From: Pseudomonas ekonensis
GTDB taxonomy: Bacteria; Pseudomonadota; Gammaproteobacteria; Pseudomonadales; Pseudomonadaceae
Length of the DNA stretch: 64,000 nt
Assembly: GCF_019145435.1 (NCBI RefSeq)
Contig: NZ_JAHSTS010000002.1
Span: forward strand, 1,674,001 to 1,738,000
Reading direction: 5' to 3'
Made by a program: the position numbers and the translations under genes. Position 1 is the first letter of the stretch; each line of letters opens with the position of its first letter. Under the pieces are notes generated by a model that ran no database searches, had not been told where the DNA came from, and worked only from the letters and a program-made list of their open reading frames with translations. Shown in pieces: positions 12,634-22,002 of this stretch.

Positions 12634-14307
12634 ATGCTGGTGCACCTGTCCGTACACAACTACGCCATCGTCGAACACCTCGATCTCGAGCTGGATCGCG
12701 GGATGAGCGTGATCACCGGCGAAACCGGCGCCGGCAAGTCGATCATGCTCGACGCCCTGGGCCTGACCCTCGGCGACCGTGCCGACAGCGGCGTGGTGCG
12801 CCCCGGCGCCGACAAGGCCGACATCCTGGCGACCTTCGACCTGGGCGACATCCCAGAGGCCGGCGCCTGGCTGGCCGAACGGGATCTGGAAACCGACGGC
12901 CCGTGCATCCTGCGCCGGGTCATCACCAGCGAGGGCCGCTCACGCGGCTACATCAACGGCACCCCCTGCCCCCTCGGCGACCTCAAGGCCCTCGGCGAAC
13001 TGCTGATCGACATCCACAGCCAGCACGAGCACCAATCGCTGCTCAAGACCGACACCCACCGGCGCCTGCTCGACGAGTACGCCGGCGCCACCGACCTCGC
13101 CCGCCAGGTGCAATTGGCCGCCCAGCGCTGGCGCCAGACCCGCCAGGAACTGGAGCGCCTCTCCAATTCCGGCGACGAGCAGCGGGCACGCCACCAATTG
13201 CTCAGCTATCAGCTCGAAGAGCTGGAAAACCTCGGGCTGGGCGAAAACGAACTGGAAGAGCTGGAACAGGAACACAAGAACCTGACCAACGCCGAAGCCC
13301 TGCTCGGCATTTGCCGACAAGTGGTCGACCATTGCAGCGAAAGCGATTCCGGCAACGTGCTGAGCGCCCTGACCGCTTGCCTCAATCGCCTGACCAGCGT
13401 CAACAGCACGATCGGCGCCCTGAACGAGGCCAGCAGCCTGCTGACCAGCGCGCAGATCCAGGTCGAAGAGGCCGTGGGCGAACTCAACCGTTTCCTCGAC
13501 AACTTCGACGCCGACCCGGCACGCCTGCAATACCTGGAAGAACGCCTGGACACCATCTATACCCTGGCGCGCAAACACCGGATCCAGCCCACCGAGGTCG
13601 CCGAACTGCAGCAGCGGCTGCTGGACGAGATCGAAACCCTGAACGCCAACGACGAATCCATCGAGCGGCTGGGCGAAGAGCTCAACGCCTTCGCCCGCCA
13701 TTACCACGAGAAGGCCCGGGAACTGAGCGACCTGCGGCATCAGGCCGCCGGCAGCCTGGCCGGCGCGGTGGAGCAGGAGATTCAACGCCTGGGCATGCCG
13801 GGCGGCCGCTTCACCATCGAGCTTCGCCCGAACGACAGCGACGAGCTGCAGCCCAACGGCCTGGAACATGTGGAACTGCTGGTCAGCGCGAACCCGGGCC
13901 AGCCGCTCAAGGCACTGGCCAAAGTGGCGTCCGGCGGCGAGCTGTCCCGGATCAGCCTGGCGATCCAGGTCATCACCGCCCAGACCTCCCGCGTGCCGAC
14001 GCTGGTGTTCGACGAAGTGGACGTGGGGATCGGCGGGCCGACGGCAGAGATTGTCGGCCAGTTGCTGCGGCGCCTCGGCGAGCGGGGCCAGGTGCTGACC
14101 GTGACCCACTTGCCGCAGGTGGCGGCCCAAGGGCACCAGCACCTGTTCGTGCACAAGGTGCGCGGCGAACAGGCCACCCACACGGCCGTGTCCCGGCTGG
14201 GCAAGAACGACCGCATAGAAGAGGTGGCGCGGATGCTCGGCGGCATCGACCTTACCAAGGAGTCCCTGGCGCACGCCAAAAAGATGGTCGTCGCCGCGAA
14301 GGCCTGA
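12634..14307 (+). CDS. recN: DNA repair protein RecN
   Basis: A 557-residue SMC-like ATPase. The N-terminus MLVHLSVHNYAIVEH leads to Walker A GETGAGKS (residues 29-36). A central coiled coil follows, then the ABC signature SGGELSRISLA and Walker B LVFDEVDVGIGG. RecN gathers and tethers DNA at double-strand breaks. It is divergent from grpE. The start at 12634 gives the family N-terminus; a longer open frame upstream is not homologous. A strong hairpin follows the gene. Confidence 0.98.
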   Translation: MLVHLSVHNYAIVEHLDLELDRGMSVITGETGAGKSIMLDALGLTLGDRADSGVVRPGADKADILATFDLGDIPEAGAWLAERDLETDGPCILRRVITSEGRSRGYINGTPCPLGDLKALGELLIDIHSQHEHQSLLKTDTHRRLLDEYAGATDLARQVQLAAQRWRQTRQELERLSNSGDEQRARHQLLSYQLEELENLGLGENELEELEQEHKNLTNAEALLGICRQVVDHCSESDSGNVLSALTACLNRLTSVNSTIGALNEASSLLTSAQIQVEEAVGELNRFLDNFDADPARLQYLEERLDTIYTLARKHRIQPTEVAELQQRLLDEIETLNANDESIERLGEELNAFARHYHEKARELSDLRHQAAGSLAGAVEQEIQRLGMPGGRFTIELRPNDSDELQPNGLEHVELLVSANPGQPLKALAKVASGGELSRISLAIQVITAQTSRVPTLVFDEVDVGIGGPTAEIVGQLLRRLGERGQVLTVTHLPQVAAQGHQHLFVHKVRGEQATHTAVSRLGKNDRIEEVARMLGGIDLTKESLAHAKKMVVAAKA

Positions 14308-14322
14308 CCACTGCAGAAAGCA

Positions 14323-14348
14323 CGAAGGCGACCCTCGGGTCGCCTTCG
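14323..14348 (+). terminator. Stem-loop after recN
   Basis: CGAAGGCGACC (14323-14333) pairs with GGTCGCCTTCG (14338-14348), followed by a T-rich stretch. It lies between the convergent recN and fur genes. A second inverted repeat (14356-14362 with 14368-14374) is nearer fur. Confidence 0.7.
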
Positions 14349-14382
14349 TTCGTTTCGCGAGCCTGACGCTCGCGCGACAGGC

Positions 14383-14787
14383 TTACTTTTTCTTGCGGAT
14401 GTACAGCACCAGATTGTGGTCGACCAGCTCGACACCGTGCTCTTCGGCGATCGCCTTCTGGAGCTTTTCGATTTCCGGGCTGACGAACTCGACCACCTCA
14501 CCGGTCTCCACGTTGACCATATGGTCGTGGTGACCGCTGTCGGCCAGTTCGAATACCGCGTGGCCGCCGTCGAAATTGTGACGGACCACGAGGCCGGCCG
14601 CTTCGAACTGGGTCAGGACACGGTAGACCGTGGCCAGACCGACGTCCTCGCCAGCCTCCATCAACGCCTTGTAGACGTCTTCGGCACTCATGTGGCGCTG
14701 CTCGGTGGAGTCCAGCATTTGCAGGATCTTGACCCGAGGCAGGGTCACTTTGAGGCCGGCTTTGCGTAGTTCGCTATTTTCAACCAT
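14383..14787 (-). CDS. fur: Ferric uptake regulator Fur
   Basis: A 134-residue Fur. The N-terminal winged helix (LRKAGLKVTLPRVKILQML) is followed by a dimerisation domain with the metal-binding motif GHHDHMVNVETGEV. With Fe2+ as corepressor it binds Fur boxes at iron-uptake genes. It is divergent from the bamE/omlA gene, the arrangement known in P. aeruginosa. Confidence 0.98.
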   Translation of the reverse strand: MVENSELRKAGLKVTLPRVKILQMLDSTEQRHMSAEDVYKALMEAGEDVGLATVYRVLTQFEAAGLVVRHNFDGGHAVFELADSGHHDHMVNVETGEVVEFVSPEIEKLQKAIAEEHGVELVDHNLVLYIRKKK

Positions 14788-14884
14788 GGTCAGCTTTCTC
14801 GCGATGCTGCTTCGCAGCTTCTCTTAATGCGGGTATGATCGGCGTTTACGTTGTCCCAGCCAAGATAGTGGAAGTCGCCCACCG

Positions 14885-15415
14885 ATGCAAAACACCAAGC
14901 TCTTGCTAACCAGTTTCACCTTCGTGGGACTGCTCGCACTCGCCGGTTGTTCATTCCCCGGGGTTTACAAAATCGACATCCAGCAGGGCAATGTCGTCAC
15001 GCAGGACATGATAGACCAGTTGCGTCCGGGAATGACCCGGCGGCAAGTGCGGTTTATCATGGGCAACCCCCTGATCGCCGACACATTCCACCCCGACCGC
15101 TGGGATTACCTGTACAGCCTGCAGCCGGGCGGCGGTGAACGCCAACAGGAACGCATCAGCGTCAACTTCAACGCGAACGACCAGCTCGTCAGCCTCTCCG
15201 GTGACTTCATGCCCGGCGTGAGCCGTGACGAAGCCATCCTCGGCAAGGATACCGGCACCACCGTGACCGCCCCTGCCACGGAGAACGCCGAGAAGCCGAA
15301 ACCGGAAAAACCGGTCAAGCCAGGTTCCCTGCTGGATCAGATCCAGAAAGACGTGGATGGCGTGGAAACCGTTCCGGTGCCGACGCCGGAGCCGCTGGAC
15401 ACCTCGCCGCAATAA
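14885..15415 (+). CDS. bamE: Outer-membrane assembly lipoprotein BamE (OmlA/SmpA)
   Basis: A 176-residue lipoprotein. The signal peptide ends in a lipobox (ALAGC), the SmpA/OmlA domain contains [19 protein letters not shown], and a Lys/Pro-rich tail follows that is longer than in E. coli BamE. It is part of the BAM beta-barrel assembly complex. It is divergent from fur, and a strong terminator follows. Confidence 0.96.
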   Translation: MQNTKLLLTSFTFVGLLALAGCSFPGVYKIDIQQGNVVTQDMIDQLRPGMTRRQVRFIMGNPLIADTFHPDRWDYLYSLQPGGGERQQERISVNFNANDQLVSLSGDFMPGVSRDEAILGKDTGTTVTAPATENAEKPKPEKPVKPGSLLDQIQKDVDGVETVPVPTPEPLDTSPQ

Positions 15416-15423
15416 TTTGCGCC

Positions 15424-15460
15424 GCAATAAAAAACCCGGAGATTCCGGGTTTTTTATTGC
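15424..15460. terminator. Bidirectional terminator between bamE and rnfH
   Basis: A 17-bp inverted repeat (15424-15440 and 15444-15460, loop 3) with CCCGGA core and A6/T6 flanks. It serves the convergent bamE and rnfH ends. Confidence 0.9.
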
Positions 15461-15476
15461 CTGGCCATCGGCCGAC

Positions 15477-15791
15477 TCACTGATTTCGCGCTTTCGCCTC
15501 TGCGGCCCTAGCCGCACGCAGACGCCGCACTTCCTTCGGGTCGGCCAGCAACGGGCGATAGACCTCGATGCGATCCCCTGCCTGAACCACTCGCACTTCC
15601 GGGTCGGCGATCACCTTGCCGAAAATGCCCAACGGGCAGCCGGCCAGATCCAGCTCCGGACACTCGCCGCCGATGCCCGACGCCAGCAGCGCAGCGCGCA
15701 CCGTCGTGCCCTCGCCCACGCTCACCGAACGCAGGATCTGACGGTCGACGGCGGCATACACCACTTCGATCTCGATCACCGGATCAACCAT
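15477..15791 (-). CDS. rnfH: RnfH-family ubiquitin-like protein
   Basis: A 104-residue beta-grasp protein (MVDPVIEIEVVYAAVDRQ; CPLGIFGKV; AGDRIEVYRPL). The family is coupled to ratA in gammaproteobacteria, and its function is not settled. The start at 15791 overlaps the end of ratA by 8 bases, indicating translational coupling; an upstream ATG in the frame would lie deep in ratA. Confidence 0.93.
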   Translation of the reverse strand: MVDPVIEIEVVYAAVDRQILRSVSVGEGTTVRAALLASGIGGECPELDLAGCPLGIFGKVIADPEVRVVQAGDRIEVYRPLLADPKEVRRLRAARAAEAKARNQ

Positions 15792-16218
15792 GCTTCTGCT
15801 TGGCGCGCTGGCAGAAGGCATCCACCAGGGTGTTGGCCGCCTGATTGAACAGCGGGCCGAGAGTGGCGCGCACCAGCGGCCCGGCGTAATCGAACGACAG
15901 ATCCAGGCTGATCTTGCACGCCTTCTCGCCCAACGGCTTGAACACCCAGATGCCGTGCAGTTGCGTGAACGGCCCCTCTTCGAGGTTCATCTCGATCGAT
16001 TGCCCCGGCACCAGCGTGTTGCGGGTGACGAAATGCTGGCTGAGGCCGCCCTTGGCCACGCCGACGCTGGCGCGCATGTAGACGTCCGAGCTTTCCAGCA
16101 CCTCGGCGGACGAGCACCACGGCAGGAACTCGGGGTAGCGCGCCACGTCGTTGACTAGGTCGTAGAGAAACTGCGCCGGATAAGGCAACAGCGCCGAACG
16201 TTGAATATGTGTCGTCAT
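15784..16218 (-). CDS. ratA: RatA/CoqJ-like START-domain protein (ribosome association toxin family)
   Basis: A 144-residue START/polyketide-cyclase-like protein with the signature LVNDVARYPEFLPWC. E. coli RatA was described as blocking 70S formation, while homologues resemble ubiquinone-binding Coq10, so the toxin label is uncertain. The start at 16218 (MTTHIQRSALLPY) is the family start. It forms a pair with rnfH and lies next to smpB, the usual order in gammaproteobacteria, here with a transporter gene between. Confidence 0.92.
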   Translation of the reverse strand: MTTHIQRSALLPYPAQFLYDLVNDVARYPEFLPWCSSAEVLESSDVYMRASVGVAKGGLSQHFVTRNTLVPGQSIEMNLEEGPFTQLHGIWVFKPLGEKACKISLDLSFDYAGPLVRATLGPLFNQAANTLVDAFCQRAKQKHG

Positions 16219-16225
16219 GTCAGCG

Positions 16226-17629
16226 TCACTTCCAGAGCTGGGTGGCAAACACCACAAGAATGCCGATAGGCGCCACATAGCGCATCAAGAACAGGGAAAA
16301 GGCGAACAGCGCCGGGCTGCGGATCGACAGTTCGTCGCGCACCGCCTCACGCCCCATCACCCAACCGGCAAACATCACGAAACACAATCCGCCGAGCGGC
16401 AGCATGATCCGCGAAGTGAAGAAGTCGATCACGCCGAAGAAGTCCAGACCGCCCGCCGCGCCCCACTGGTAGAGGTGGAACAGGCCACCTTCGTTCACGA
16501 AGAATTTGGCTTCCTTCCAGATGTTGAAGGAAAACACCGTGCCCAGGCCGACGAACCAGCAGATGAAGGCCAGCCAGAACGTCACCCACGCACGGCTGAT
16601 TTTAGTCCGCTCCACCAGATAGGCGACCATCGGCTCCAGCAAGGAAATGGCCGAGCTCCAGGCGGCGATGGCCACCAGGACGAAGAACACCACACCCATC
16701 AACTGACCGAACGCCACGTTGCCGAAGGCGAACGGCAGACTGACGAACATCAGCCCCGGACCTTCGCTGGGGTTCAGGCCGCCGGCGAACACGATCGGAA
16801 ACAGCGCCAGCCCCGCCAGCAGCGAAACGAATGTGTCGAGCAGCGCCACGCCGACGACGGTGCCGGACAGCGAGGTGTGTTTCGGCATGTAAGCGCCGTA
16901 GATCATGATCGAACCGACGCCCACGCTGAGCGAAAAGAACGCATGCCCCATCGCCGGCAGCAGGCCGTCGAGCACCTTGTCCGGATGGAAGTCGAACATG
17001 AAATGCACGCCTTCCATGAAGTGCCCGGTGGTCATGCTGTAGCCGAGCAGCACCAGCACCATCACGAACAGCAGCGGCATCATGATCCGCAGGCTGCGCT
17101 CAAGCCCGGCGACCACACCCTTGGCGATCACGACGGCCGACAGCAGCATGAACACGGTGTGCCACAACGTCAGGCGCCACGGGTCGGCGATCACGTTGCC
17201 GAAATAGGCGCCCACCTGTTCGGCGCTGGCGCCCTGGAAGTCGCCGCGCCCCATGTCGATGATGTAGTCCAGCGACCAGCCGCCCACCACGCTATAGAAA
17301 GAAAGGATCAGCAGGGCCGTGATCATTCCGGCGAACGCGCCCCACGACCACTTGGCCGTGTGCCCCGCCTCCAGCGCCAGTACCTTGAGCGCGTTGGCCG
17401 GGCTTTGCCGGGCGCGCCGGCCGATCAGGGTTTCGGCGAGCATCACCGGGATCCCGATCAAGGCGATGCAAGCCAGGAACATCAGCACAAAGGCGCCGCC
17501 GCCGTAGACCCCGACCATGTAGGGGAACTTCCAGATGCTGCCCAAGCCCACGGCCGAACCGGTCGCGGCGAATATGAAAACCCAGCGGCTAGCCCAACTG
17601 CCGTGGACAGAAACCTTGTCTGTCGACAT
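16226..17629 (-). CDS. Sodium-dependent transporter, NSS/SNF family
   Basis: A 467-residue protein with about 11-12 predicted membrane helices. The NSS hallmark in helix 1 is [21 protein letters not shown], and GRRARQSP follows helix 2. The family imports amino acids or related amines with Na+; the substrate cannot be read from sequence. It precedes ratA by 7 bases and may be cotranscribed with it. It is divergent from smpB. Confidence 0.93.
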   Translation of the reverse strand: MSTDKVSVHGSWASRWVFIFAATGSAVGLGSIWKFPYMVGVYGGGAFVLMFLACIALIGIPVMLAETLIGRRARQSPANALKVLALEAGHTAKWSWGAFAGMITALLILSFYSVVGGWSLDYIIDMGRGDFQGASAEQVGAYFGNVIADPWRLTLWHTVFMLLSAVVIAKGVVAGLERSLRIMMPLLFVMVLVLLGYSMTTGHFMEGVHFMFDFHPDKVLDGLLPAMGHAFFSLSVGVGSIMIYGAYMPKHTSLSGTVVGVALLDTFVSLLAGLALFPIVFAGGLNPSEGPGLMFVSLPFAFGNVAFGQLMGVVFFVLVAIAAWSSAISLLEPMVAYLVERTKISRAWVTFWLAFICWFVGLGTVFSFNIWKEAKFFVNEGGLFHLYQWGAAGGLDFFGVIDFFTSRIMLPLGGLCFVMFAGWVMGREAVRDELSIRSPALFAFSLFLMRYVAPIGILVVFATQLWK

Positions 17630-17748
17630 CGTTTATCACGCCCAAGCGTTCGAAAAAGAGGCCGCATTGTCCGGGATTCACTCAACCTGCTCAAGCGCGC
17701 AGCATCACCGTAGCCGCCAGCCGTTTATCTCCATATAATGCCGCCCCT

Positions 17749-18231
17749 ATGGCCAAACAGAAAAAACACCCAACAGGAACCATCGCGCAGAACAAAAAGG
17801 CGCGACACGATTACTTCATCGAGCACAAGTTCGAGGCCGGTCTGGTTCTGGCCGGTTGGGAAGTAAAGAGTCTGCGGGCAAGCAAGCTGCAGCTGGTCGA
17901 CAGCTACGTGCTGCTCAAGGATGGCGAAGCCTGGCTGCTCGGCAGCCACATCACGCCATTGATGACCGCCAGCACCCACGTCATCGCCGACCCGGTGCGC
18001 ACCCGCAAGCTGCTGCTCAACCGCCGCGAGCTGGACAAGCTGTCCGCCGCCGTCCAGCAAAAGGGCTACGCCTGTGTGTGCCTGTCCTTCTACTGGAGCA
18101 AGCACATGGTCAAATGCGAGATCGCATTGGGCAAGGGCAAGAAGGAATACGACAAGCGCGACACCGAGCGCGAACGCGACGCCGGCCGCGAACTGCAGCG
18201 CGCCGTGCGCAACAAGGGCAAGGAAGACTGA
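17749..18231 (+). CDS. smpB: SsrA-binding protein SmpB
   Basis: A 160-residue protein. [22 protein letters not shown] opens it, and the OB-fold motifs [20 protein letters not shown] and the basic C-terminal tail are present. It delivers tmRNA to stalled ribosomes. The tmRNA gene itself lies about 9 kb downstream in this window. Confidence 0.99.
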   Translation: MAKQKKHPTGTIAQNKKARHDYFIEHKFEAGLVLAGWEVKSLRASKLQLVDSYVLLKDGEAWLLGSHITPLMTASTHVIADPVRTRKLLLNRRELDKLSAAVQQKGYACVCLSFYWSKHMVKCEIALGKGKKEYDKRDTERERDAGRELQRAVRNKGKED

Positions 18232-18256
18232 CGCCAGTCCGGTCCTCAAGTGCCGT

Positions 18257-18278
18257 GCGAGGGAGCAAGCTCCCTCGC
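18257..18278. repeat. REP-like hairpin between smpB and lldR
   Basis: GCGAGGGAGC-AA-GCTCCCTCGC, a 10-bp arm palindrome like those in Pseudomonas REP elements, placed between two convergent genes. Confidence 0.6.
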
Positions 18279-18304
18279 CACAGATCAAGCCAGGCGAACC
18301 ACCG

Positions 18305-19072
18305 TCACATCCCCTTGCGCCGCTCCGCCCGGGCCACGCGCTGAACTTCCTGACGCACCTCCTCCAGCACTTCCTGCACATACAGAATGTGCCGGCTGGA
18401 CACTTCCCGCGCCTGCTCCGCCCGTCCTTCGACAATCGCCTGATACAGTTCCCGGTGCTGGGTGATCAGCATGTCGCGGGTCTCCGCGCGCTGCTTGTAC
18501 ATGCCGCCGATGTTGGTCACCACGTTGCGCTTGAGCAGGTCGAACAACCCGCGGATGGTGTGCAGCAACACGGCGTTGTGGCTGGCTTCGGCAATCGCCA
18601 GATGAAATTTCGCGTCCGCTGCGCCCTCTTCCGCCCGGCTCACTTCGTCGTGCCGTGAATAGCAATCCTGCAGTTCCTCGAACGCCGCCGTCAGCCGCTC
18701 GCGGTCCACGTCAGTCGCGCGCAATGCCGCGTAATAGGCGCACGATGCCTCCAGGGTGTGCCGAAACTCCAACAGATCGCGCTGGGCCTCGGGATTGCTC
18801 TCCAGCAATTGCAGCAGCGGATCGCTGAACGTAGAACCGAGACTTTCCACCACATAGTTGCCGCCGCCCTGGCGGCTGACCAGCAAACCTTTGGCCGTGA
18901 GTTTCTGAATCGCCTCGCGCAGCGACGGCCGCGAGACCCCGAACTGTTCGGCCAGCGTACGTTCCGCCGGCAAGCGTTCGCCGGACTTCAGCGTGCCCTC
19001 GAGGATCATCCCCTCAAGCCGCTCGACAATATCGTCAGACAAACGGCGCTGACGTATCTGATCAAACCCCAT
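18305..19072 (-). CDS. lldR: Lactate-responsive regulator LldR (GntR/FadR family)
   Basis: A 255-residue protein. The N-terminal GntR winged helix (LKSGERLPAERTLAEQFGVSR) is followed by an all-helical FCD effector domain. It is divergent from the lactate operon and a perfect FadR-type operator lies in the gap, so it is very probably the lactate-relieved repressor. Either the ATG at 19072 or the GTG just before it can start the protein; the GTG is at the better distance from GGAG. Confidence 0.92.
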   Translation of the reverse strand: MGFDQIRQRRLSDDIVERLEGMILEGTLKSGERLPAERTLAEQFGVSRPSLREAIQKLTAKGLLVSRQGGGNYVVESLGSTFSDPLLQLLESNPEAQRDLLEFRHTLEASCAYYAALRATDVDRERLTAAFEELQDCYSRHDEVSRAEEGAADAKFHLAIAEASHNAVLLHTIRGLFDLLKRNVVTNIGGMYKQRAETRDMLITQHRELYQAIVEGRAEQAREVSSRHILYVQEVLEEVRQEVQRVARAERRKGM

Positions 19073-19219
19073 CACTCAATTCTCCACGACCCCGACCTCT
19101 CGCCGGGCTCTCTATTCTGGCCTATCGCCGCGTTGCCGGCACCTCTCAGATCCCGTCGATTCGACCGGCTCAACCGGTCCTGGCGTCCGGTTGTTCGACA
19201 AAAGTTTTAGGGCGGCAAA

Positions 19220-19249
19220 TTGACACACCGATATCGAGGCTTTTACCCT
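19220..19249 (+). promoter_or_regulatory. Probable lldP promoter
   Basis: TTGACA at 19220-19225 and TACCCT at 19244-19249, spacer 18. The -35 is perfect and the -10 weak, fitting a regulated promoter. The LldR-type operator begins 17 bases downstream. Confidence 0.5.
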
Positions 19250-19266
19250 AGCCGACAGCGATTGTA

Positions 19267-19283
19267 AATTGGTCTTACCAATT
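19267..19283 (+). promoter_or_regulatory. LldR operator
   Basis: AATTGGT-CTT-ACCAATT is a perfect 7-3-7 palindrome. It has the form of the LldR/PdhR boxes known from E. coli (AATTGG-N5-CCAATT). It lies just downstream of the putative lldP promoter, where binding would block transcription. Confidence 0.82.
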
Positions 19284-19333
19284 ACCCAAATTGCTGACAG
19301 TGCCTGACCAACAACAATTAGGGGCCACCCCAT

Positions 19334-21028
19334 ATGCAAACCTGGCAACAGCTCTACAGCCCGCTCGGCAGCCTCGGCGTGTCCGCCCTCGCGGCCGTCA
19401 TCCCTATCGTCTTCTTCTTCCTCGCCCTGGCGGTGTTCCGCCTCAAGGGCCACGTCGCCGGCAGCATCACCCTGGCGCTGGCCATCGCCGTAGCGATCTT
19501 CGCGTTCCACATGCCGGTGGACATGGCCTTCGCCGCCGCCGGCTACGGTTTCGCCTACGGACTGTGGCCGATTGCCTGGATCATCGTGGCGGCCGTGTTC
19601 CTCTACAAACTGACGGTCAAGAGCGGCCAGTTCGAGGTCATCCGCAGCTCGGTACTGTCGATCACCGACGACCAACGCCTGCAGGTCCTGCTGATCGGCT
19701 TCTGCTTCGGCGCATTCCTGGAAGGTGCCGCCGGGTTCGGCGCGCCGGTGGCCATCACCGCCGCGCTGCTCGTGGGGCTCGGCTTCAATCCGCTGTACGC
19801 CGCCGGCCTGTGCCTGATCGCCAACACCGCGCCGGTCGCCTTCGGCGCACTGGGGATCCCGATCATCGTCGCCGGCCAGGTGACCGGCATCGACGCGTTC
19901 AAGATCGGCGCCATGACCGGCCGCCAACTGCCGCTGCTGTCGCTGTTCGTGCCGTTCTGGCTGGTGTTCATGATGGACGGTCTGCGCGGCGTGCGTGAGA
20001 CCTGGCCGGCCGCGCTGGTGGCAGGTTTGAGCTTCGCCGTGACCCAGTACTTCACCTCGAACTTCATCGGCCCGGAGCTGCCGGACATCACCTCGGCCCT
20101 GGCCAGCCTGATTTCGCTGACCCTGTTCCTGAAGGTCTGGCAGCCGAAACGTGCCGCCGGCCAACACATCGCCGGCGCCGTTTCCGCCTCGGTGGTGACG
20201 GCCAGCGCGGGCGGTTTCGGCCAGAAGCGCACGACCGTCGAATCGCCCTACAGCCTGGGTGAAATCTTCAAGGCCTGGTCGCCGTTCCTGATCCTCACCG
20301 TGCTGGTGACCATCTGGACCCTCAAGCCGTTCAAGGCCATGTTCGCCGCCGGCGGCTCGATGTACGCCTGGGTGTTCAACTTCGCGATCCCGCACCTCGA
20401 TCAACTGGTGATCAAGACCGCGCCCATCGTCGCCACGCCGACCGCGATCCCGGCGGTGTTCAAGCTCGACCCGATTTCCGCCACCGGCACGGCGATCTTC
20501 TTCTCCGCGCTGGTCTCGATGGCGGTGCTGAAGATCGACTTCAAAACTGGTCTGACCACTTTGAAAGAGACCTTCTACGAGCTGCGCTGGCCGATCCTGT
20601 CGATCGGCATGGTGCTGGCGTTCGCGTTCGTCACCAACTACTCGGGCATGTCTTCGACCCTGGCCCTAGTGCTGGCCGCGACCGGTGCGGCGTTCCCGTT
20701 CTTCTCGCCGTTCCTCGGCTGGCTGGGCGTGTTCCTGACCGGTTCGGACACCTCGTCCAACGCCCTGTTCAGCTCGCTGCAAGCGACCACCGCACACCAG
20801 ATCGGCGTCAACGACACCCTGCTGGTGGCCGCCAACACCAGCGGCGGCGTGACCGGCAAGATGATCTCGCCGCAATCGATCGCCGTGGCCTGCGCCGCGA
20901 CCGGCCTGGTGGGCAAGGAATCGGATCTGTTCCGGTTCACCCTCAAGCACAGCCTATTCTTTGCAACGATCGTCGGCCTGATCACCCTGGCCCAGGCCTA
21001 CTGGTTCACCGGCCTGCTGGTGCACTGA
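19334..21028 (+). CDS. lldP: L-lactate permease
   Basis: A 564-residue LctP-family permease with about 13-14 predicted membrane helices. Typical family segments include [25 protein letters not shown] and [17 protein letters not shown]. It takes up lactate (and usually glycolate) by proton symport. First gene of the lactate operon; a hairpin separates it from lutA. Confidence 0.97.
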   Translation: MQTWQQLYSPLGSLGVSALAAVIPIVFFFLALAVFRLKGHVAGSITLALAIAVAIFAFHMPVDMAFAAAGYGFAYGLWPIAWIIVAAVFLYKLTVKSGQFEVIRSSVLSITDDQRLQVLLIGFCFGAFLEGAAGFGAPVAITAALLVGLGFNPLYAAGLCLIANTAPVAFGALGIPIIVAGQVTGIDAFKIGAMTGRQLPLLSLFVPFWLVFMMDGLRGVRETWPAALVAGLSFAVTQYFTSNFIGPELPDITSALASLISLTLFLKVWQPKRAAGQHIAGAVSASVVTASAGGFGQKRTTVESPYSLGEIFKAWSPFLILTVLVTIWTLKPFKAMFAAGGSMYAWVFNFAIPHLDQLVIKTAPIVATPTAIPAVFKLDPISATGTAIFFSALVSMAVLKIDFKTGLTTLKETFYELRWPILSIGMVLAFAFVTNYSGMSSTLALVLAATGAAFPFFSPFLGWLGVFLTGSDTSSNALFSSLQATTAHQIGVNDTLLVAANTSGGVTGKMISPQSIAVACAATGLVGKESDLFRFTLKHSLFFATIVGLITLAQAYWFTGLLVH

Positions 21029-21053
21029 GACGACGAGCCAAAAGGAAAAAACC

Positions 21054-21078
21054 GACGCCGGTCCGTGATTCCGGCGTC
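21054..21078 (+). other. Intercistronic stem-loop after lldP
   Basis: GACGCCGG (21054-21061) pairs with CCGGCGTC (21071-21078), loop 9. No U-run follows, so it is more likely to stabilise the lldP mRNA or attenuate partly than to end transcription. Confidence 0.55.
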
Positions 21079-21177
21079 AGCAATTCACACCCCGGTCTGT
21101 AAGGCTGCTGAAAGCAACGCGCTCTATATTCGGCAGCCGCGCAGACGGATAACCGGGCCCACCCGGAGACACGCCTG

Positions 21178-22002
21178 ATGAGCGAGCTTTTCTACAACGC
21201 CGTGCCCAACGCCACCCGCGTCGCACCGCCACTGCCCGAACCCCGGCAGTACCCCGGCGAGAAACCGTCGCGGGTCTACCTGTTCGGAACCTGCGTGGTG
21301 GATCTGTTCTACCCCGAAGCCGGGATGGACGCGATCCGCCTGCTGGAGCGCGAAGGCATCCGGGTCGACTACCCGCAAGGGCAGACCTGCTGCGGACAAC
21401 CGGCCTACACCTCCGGTTACACCGAGCAGGCCCGGGCCGTGGCGCGCTCGCAACTGGCGCTGTTCGCCGGGGACTGGCCGGTGGTGGTGCCGTCGGGCTC
21501 GTGCGCGGGGATGATCCGCGAGCATTACGCCGACTTGTTCAAGGACGAGCCGGACACGCTGCAACAGGTGCAGGCCCTCGCGGCCCGCACCTATGAACTG
21601 GCCGAGTTCCTGCTGTTCGTCTGCAAGGTGCAGCTTCTGGACAGCGGCGAGCCGGTGAAGGTCGCCTTGCACACCTCGTGCTCGGCGCGCCGGGAGATGA
21701 ACACCCACCTGCACGGCCGCGAGCTGTTGGCGCAGTTGAGCAATGTGGAGCGGGTCAACCATGACCATGAAAGCGAATGCTGTGGCTTCGGTGGGACATT
21801 CAGCGTCCGTATGCCAGACATTTCCGGTGCGATGGTGGCCGACAAGACCCGCGCCCTGAAGGAATCCGGCGCGCACCAGGTGCTGAGCGCCGATTGCGGC
21901 TGTTTGATGAACATCAACGGCTCGCTGGAGAAACAAAAGGAAGCGCTGCGCGGCCAACACCTGGCCAGCTTCCTGTGGCAGCGGACCGGAGGTGCGAAGT
22001 GA
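21178..22002 (+). CDS. lutA: L-lactate oxidation subunit LutA (LldE), CCG-domain protein
   Basis: A 274-residue protein with two cysteine-rich CCG domains: CCGQPAY in the first, and TSCSARRE, ESECCGFGGTF and ADCGCLMN in the second, which bind iron-sulfur clusters. It is the LutA (LldE/YkgE) subunit of the NAD-independent L-lactate dehydrogenase. The stop overlaps the GTG start of lutB by 4 bases. Confidence 0.94.
   Translation: MSELFYNAVPNATRVAPPLPEPRQYPGEKPSRVYLFGTCVVDLFYPEAGMDAIRLLEREGIRVDYPQGQTCCGQPAYTSGYTEQARAVARSQLALFAGDWPVVVPSGSCAGMIREHYADLFKDEPDTLQQVQALAARTYELAEFLLFVCKVQLLDSGEPVKVALHTSCSARREMNTHLHGRELLAQLSNVERVNHDHESECCGFGGTFSVRMPDISGAMVADKTRALKESGAHQVLSADCGCLMNINGSLEKQKEALRGQHLASFLWQRTGGAK

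Noticed and set aside
12903..14366. Long alternative frames within recN on both strands
   Set aside because: RecN has complete Walker A, signature and Walker B motifs in its own frame; the others are Arg/Pro/His-rich shadows.
14788..14884. Fur box in the fur-bamE gap
   Set aside because: I saw no convincing match to the 19-base inverted repeat; fur may not be autoregulated here.
15784..16218. RatA-RnfH as a toxin-antitoxin pair
   Set aside because: The overlap and pairing are conserved housekeeping features, and the Coq10-like fold makes a toxin role doubtful, so it is kept as an ordinary annotation.
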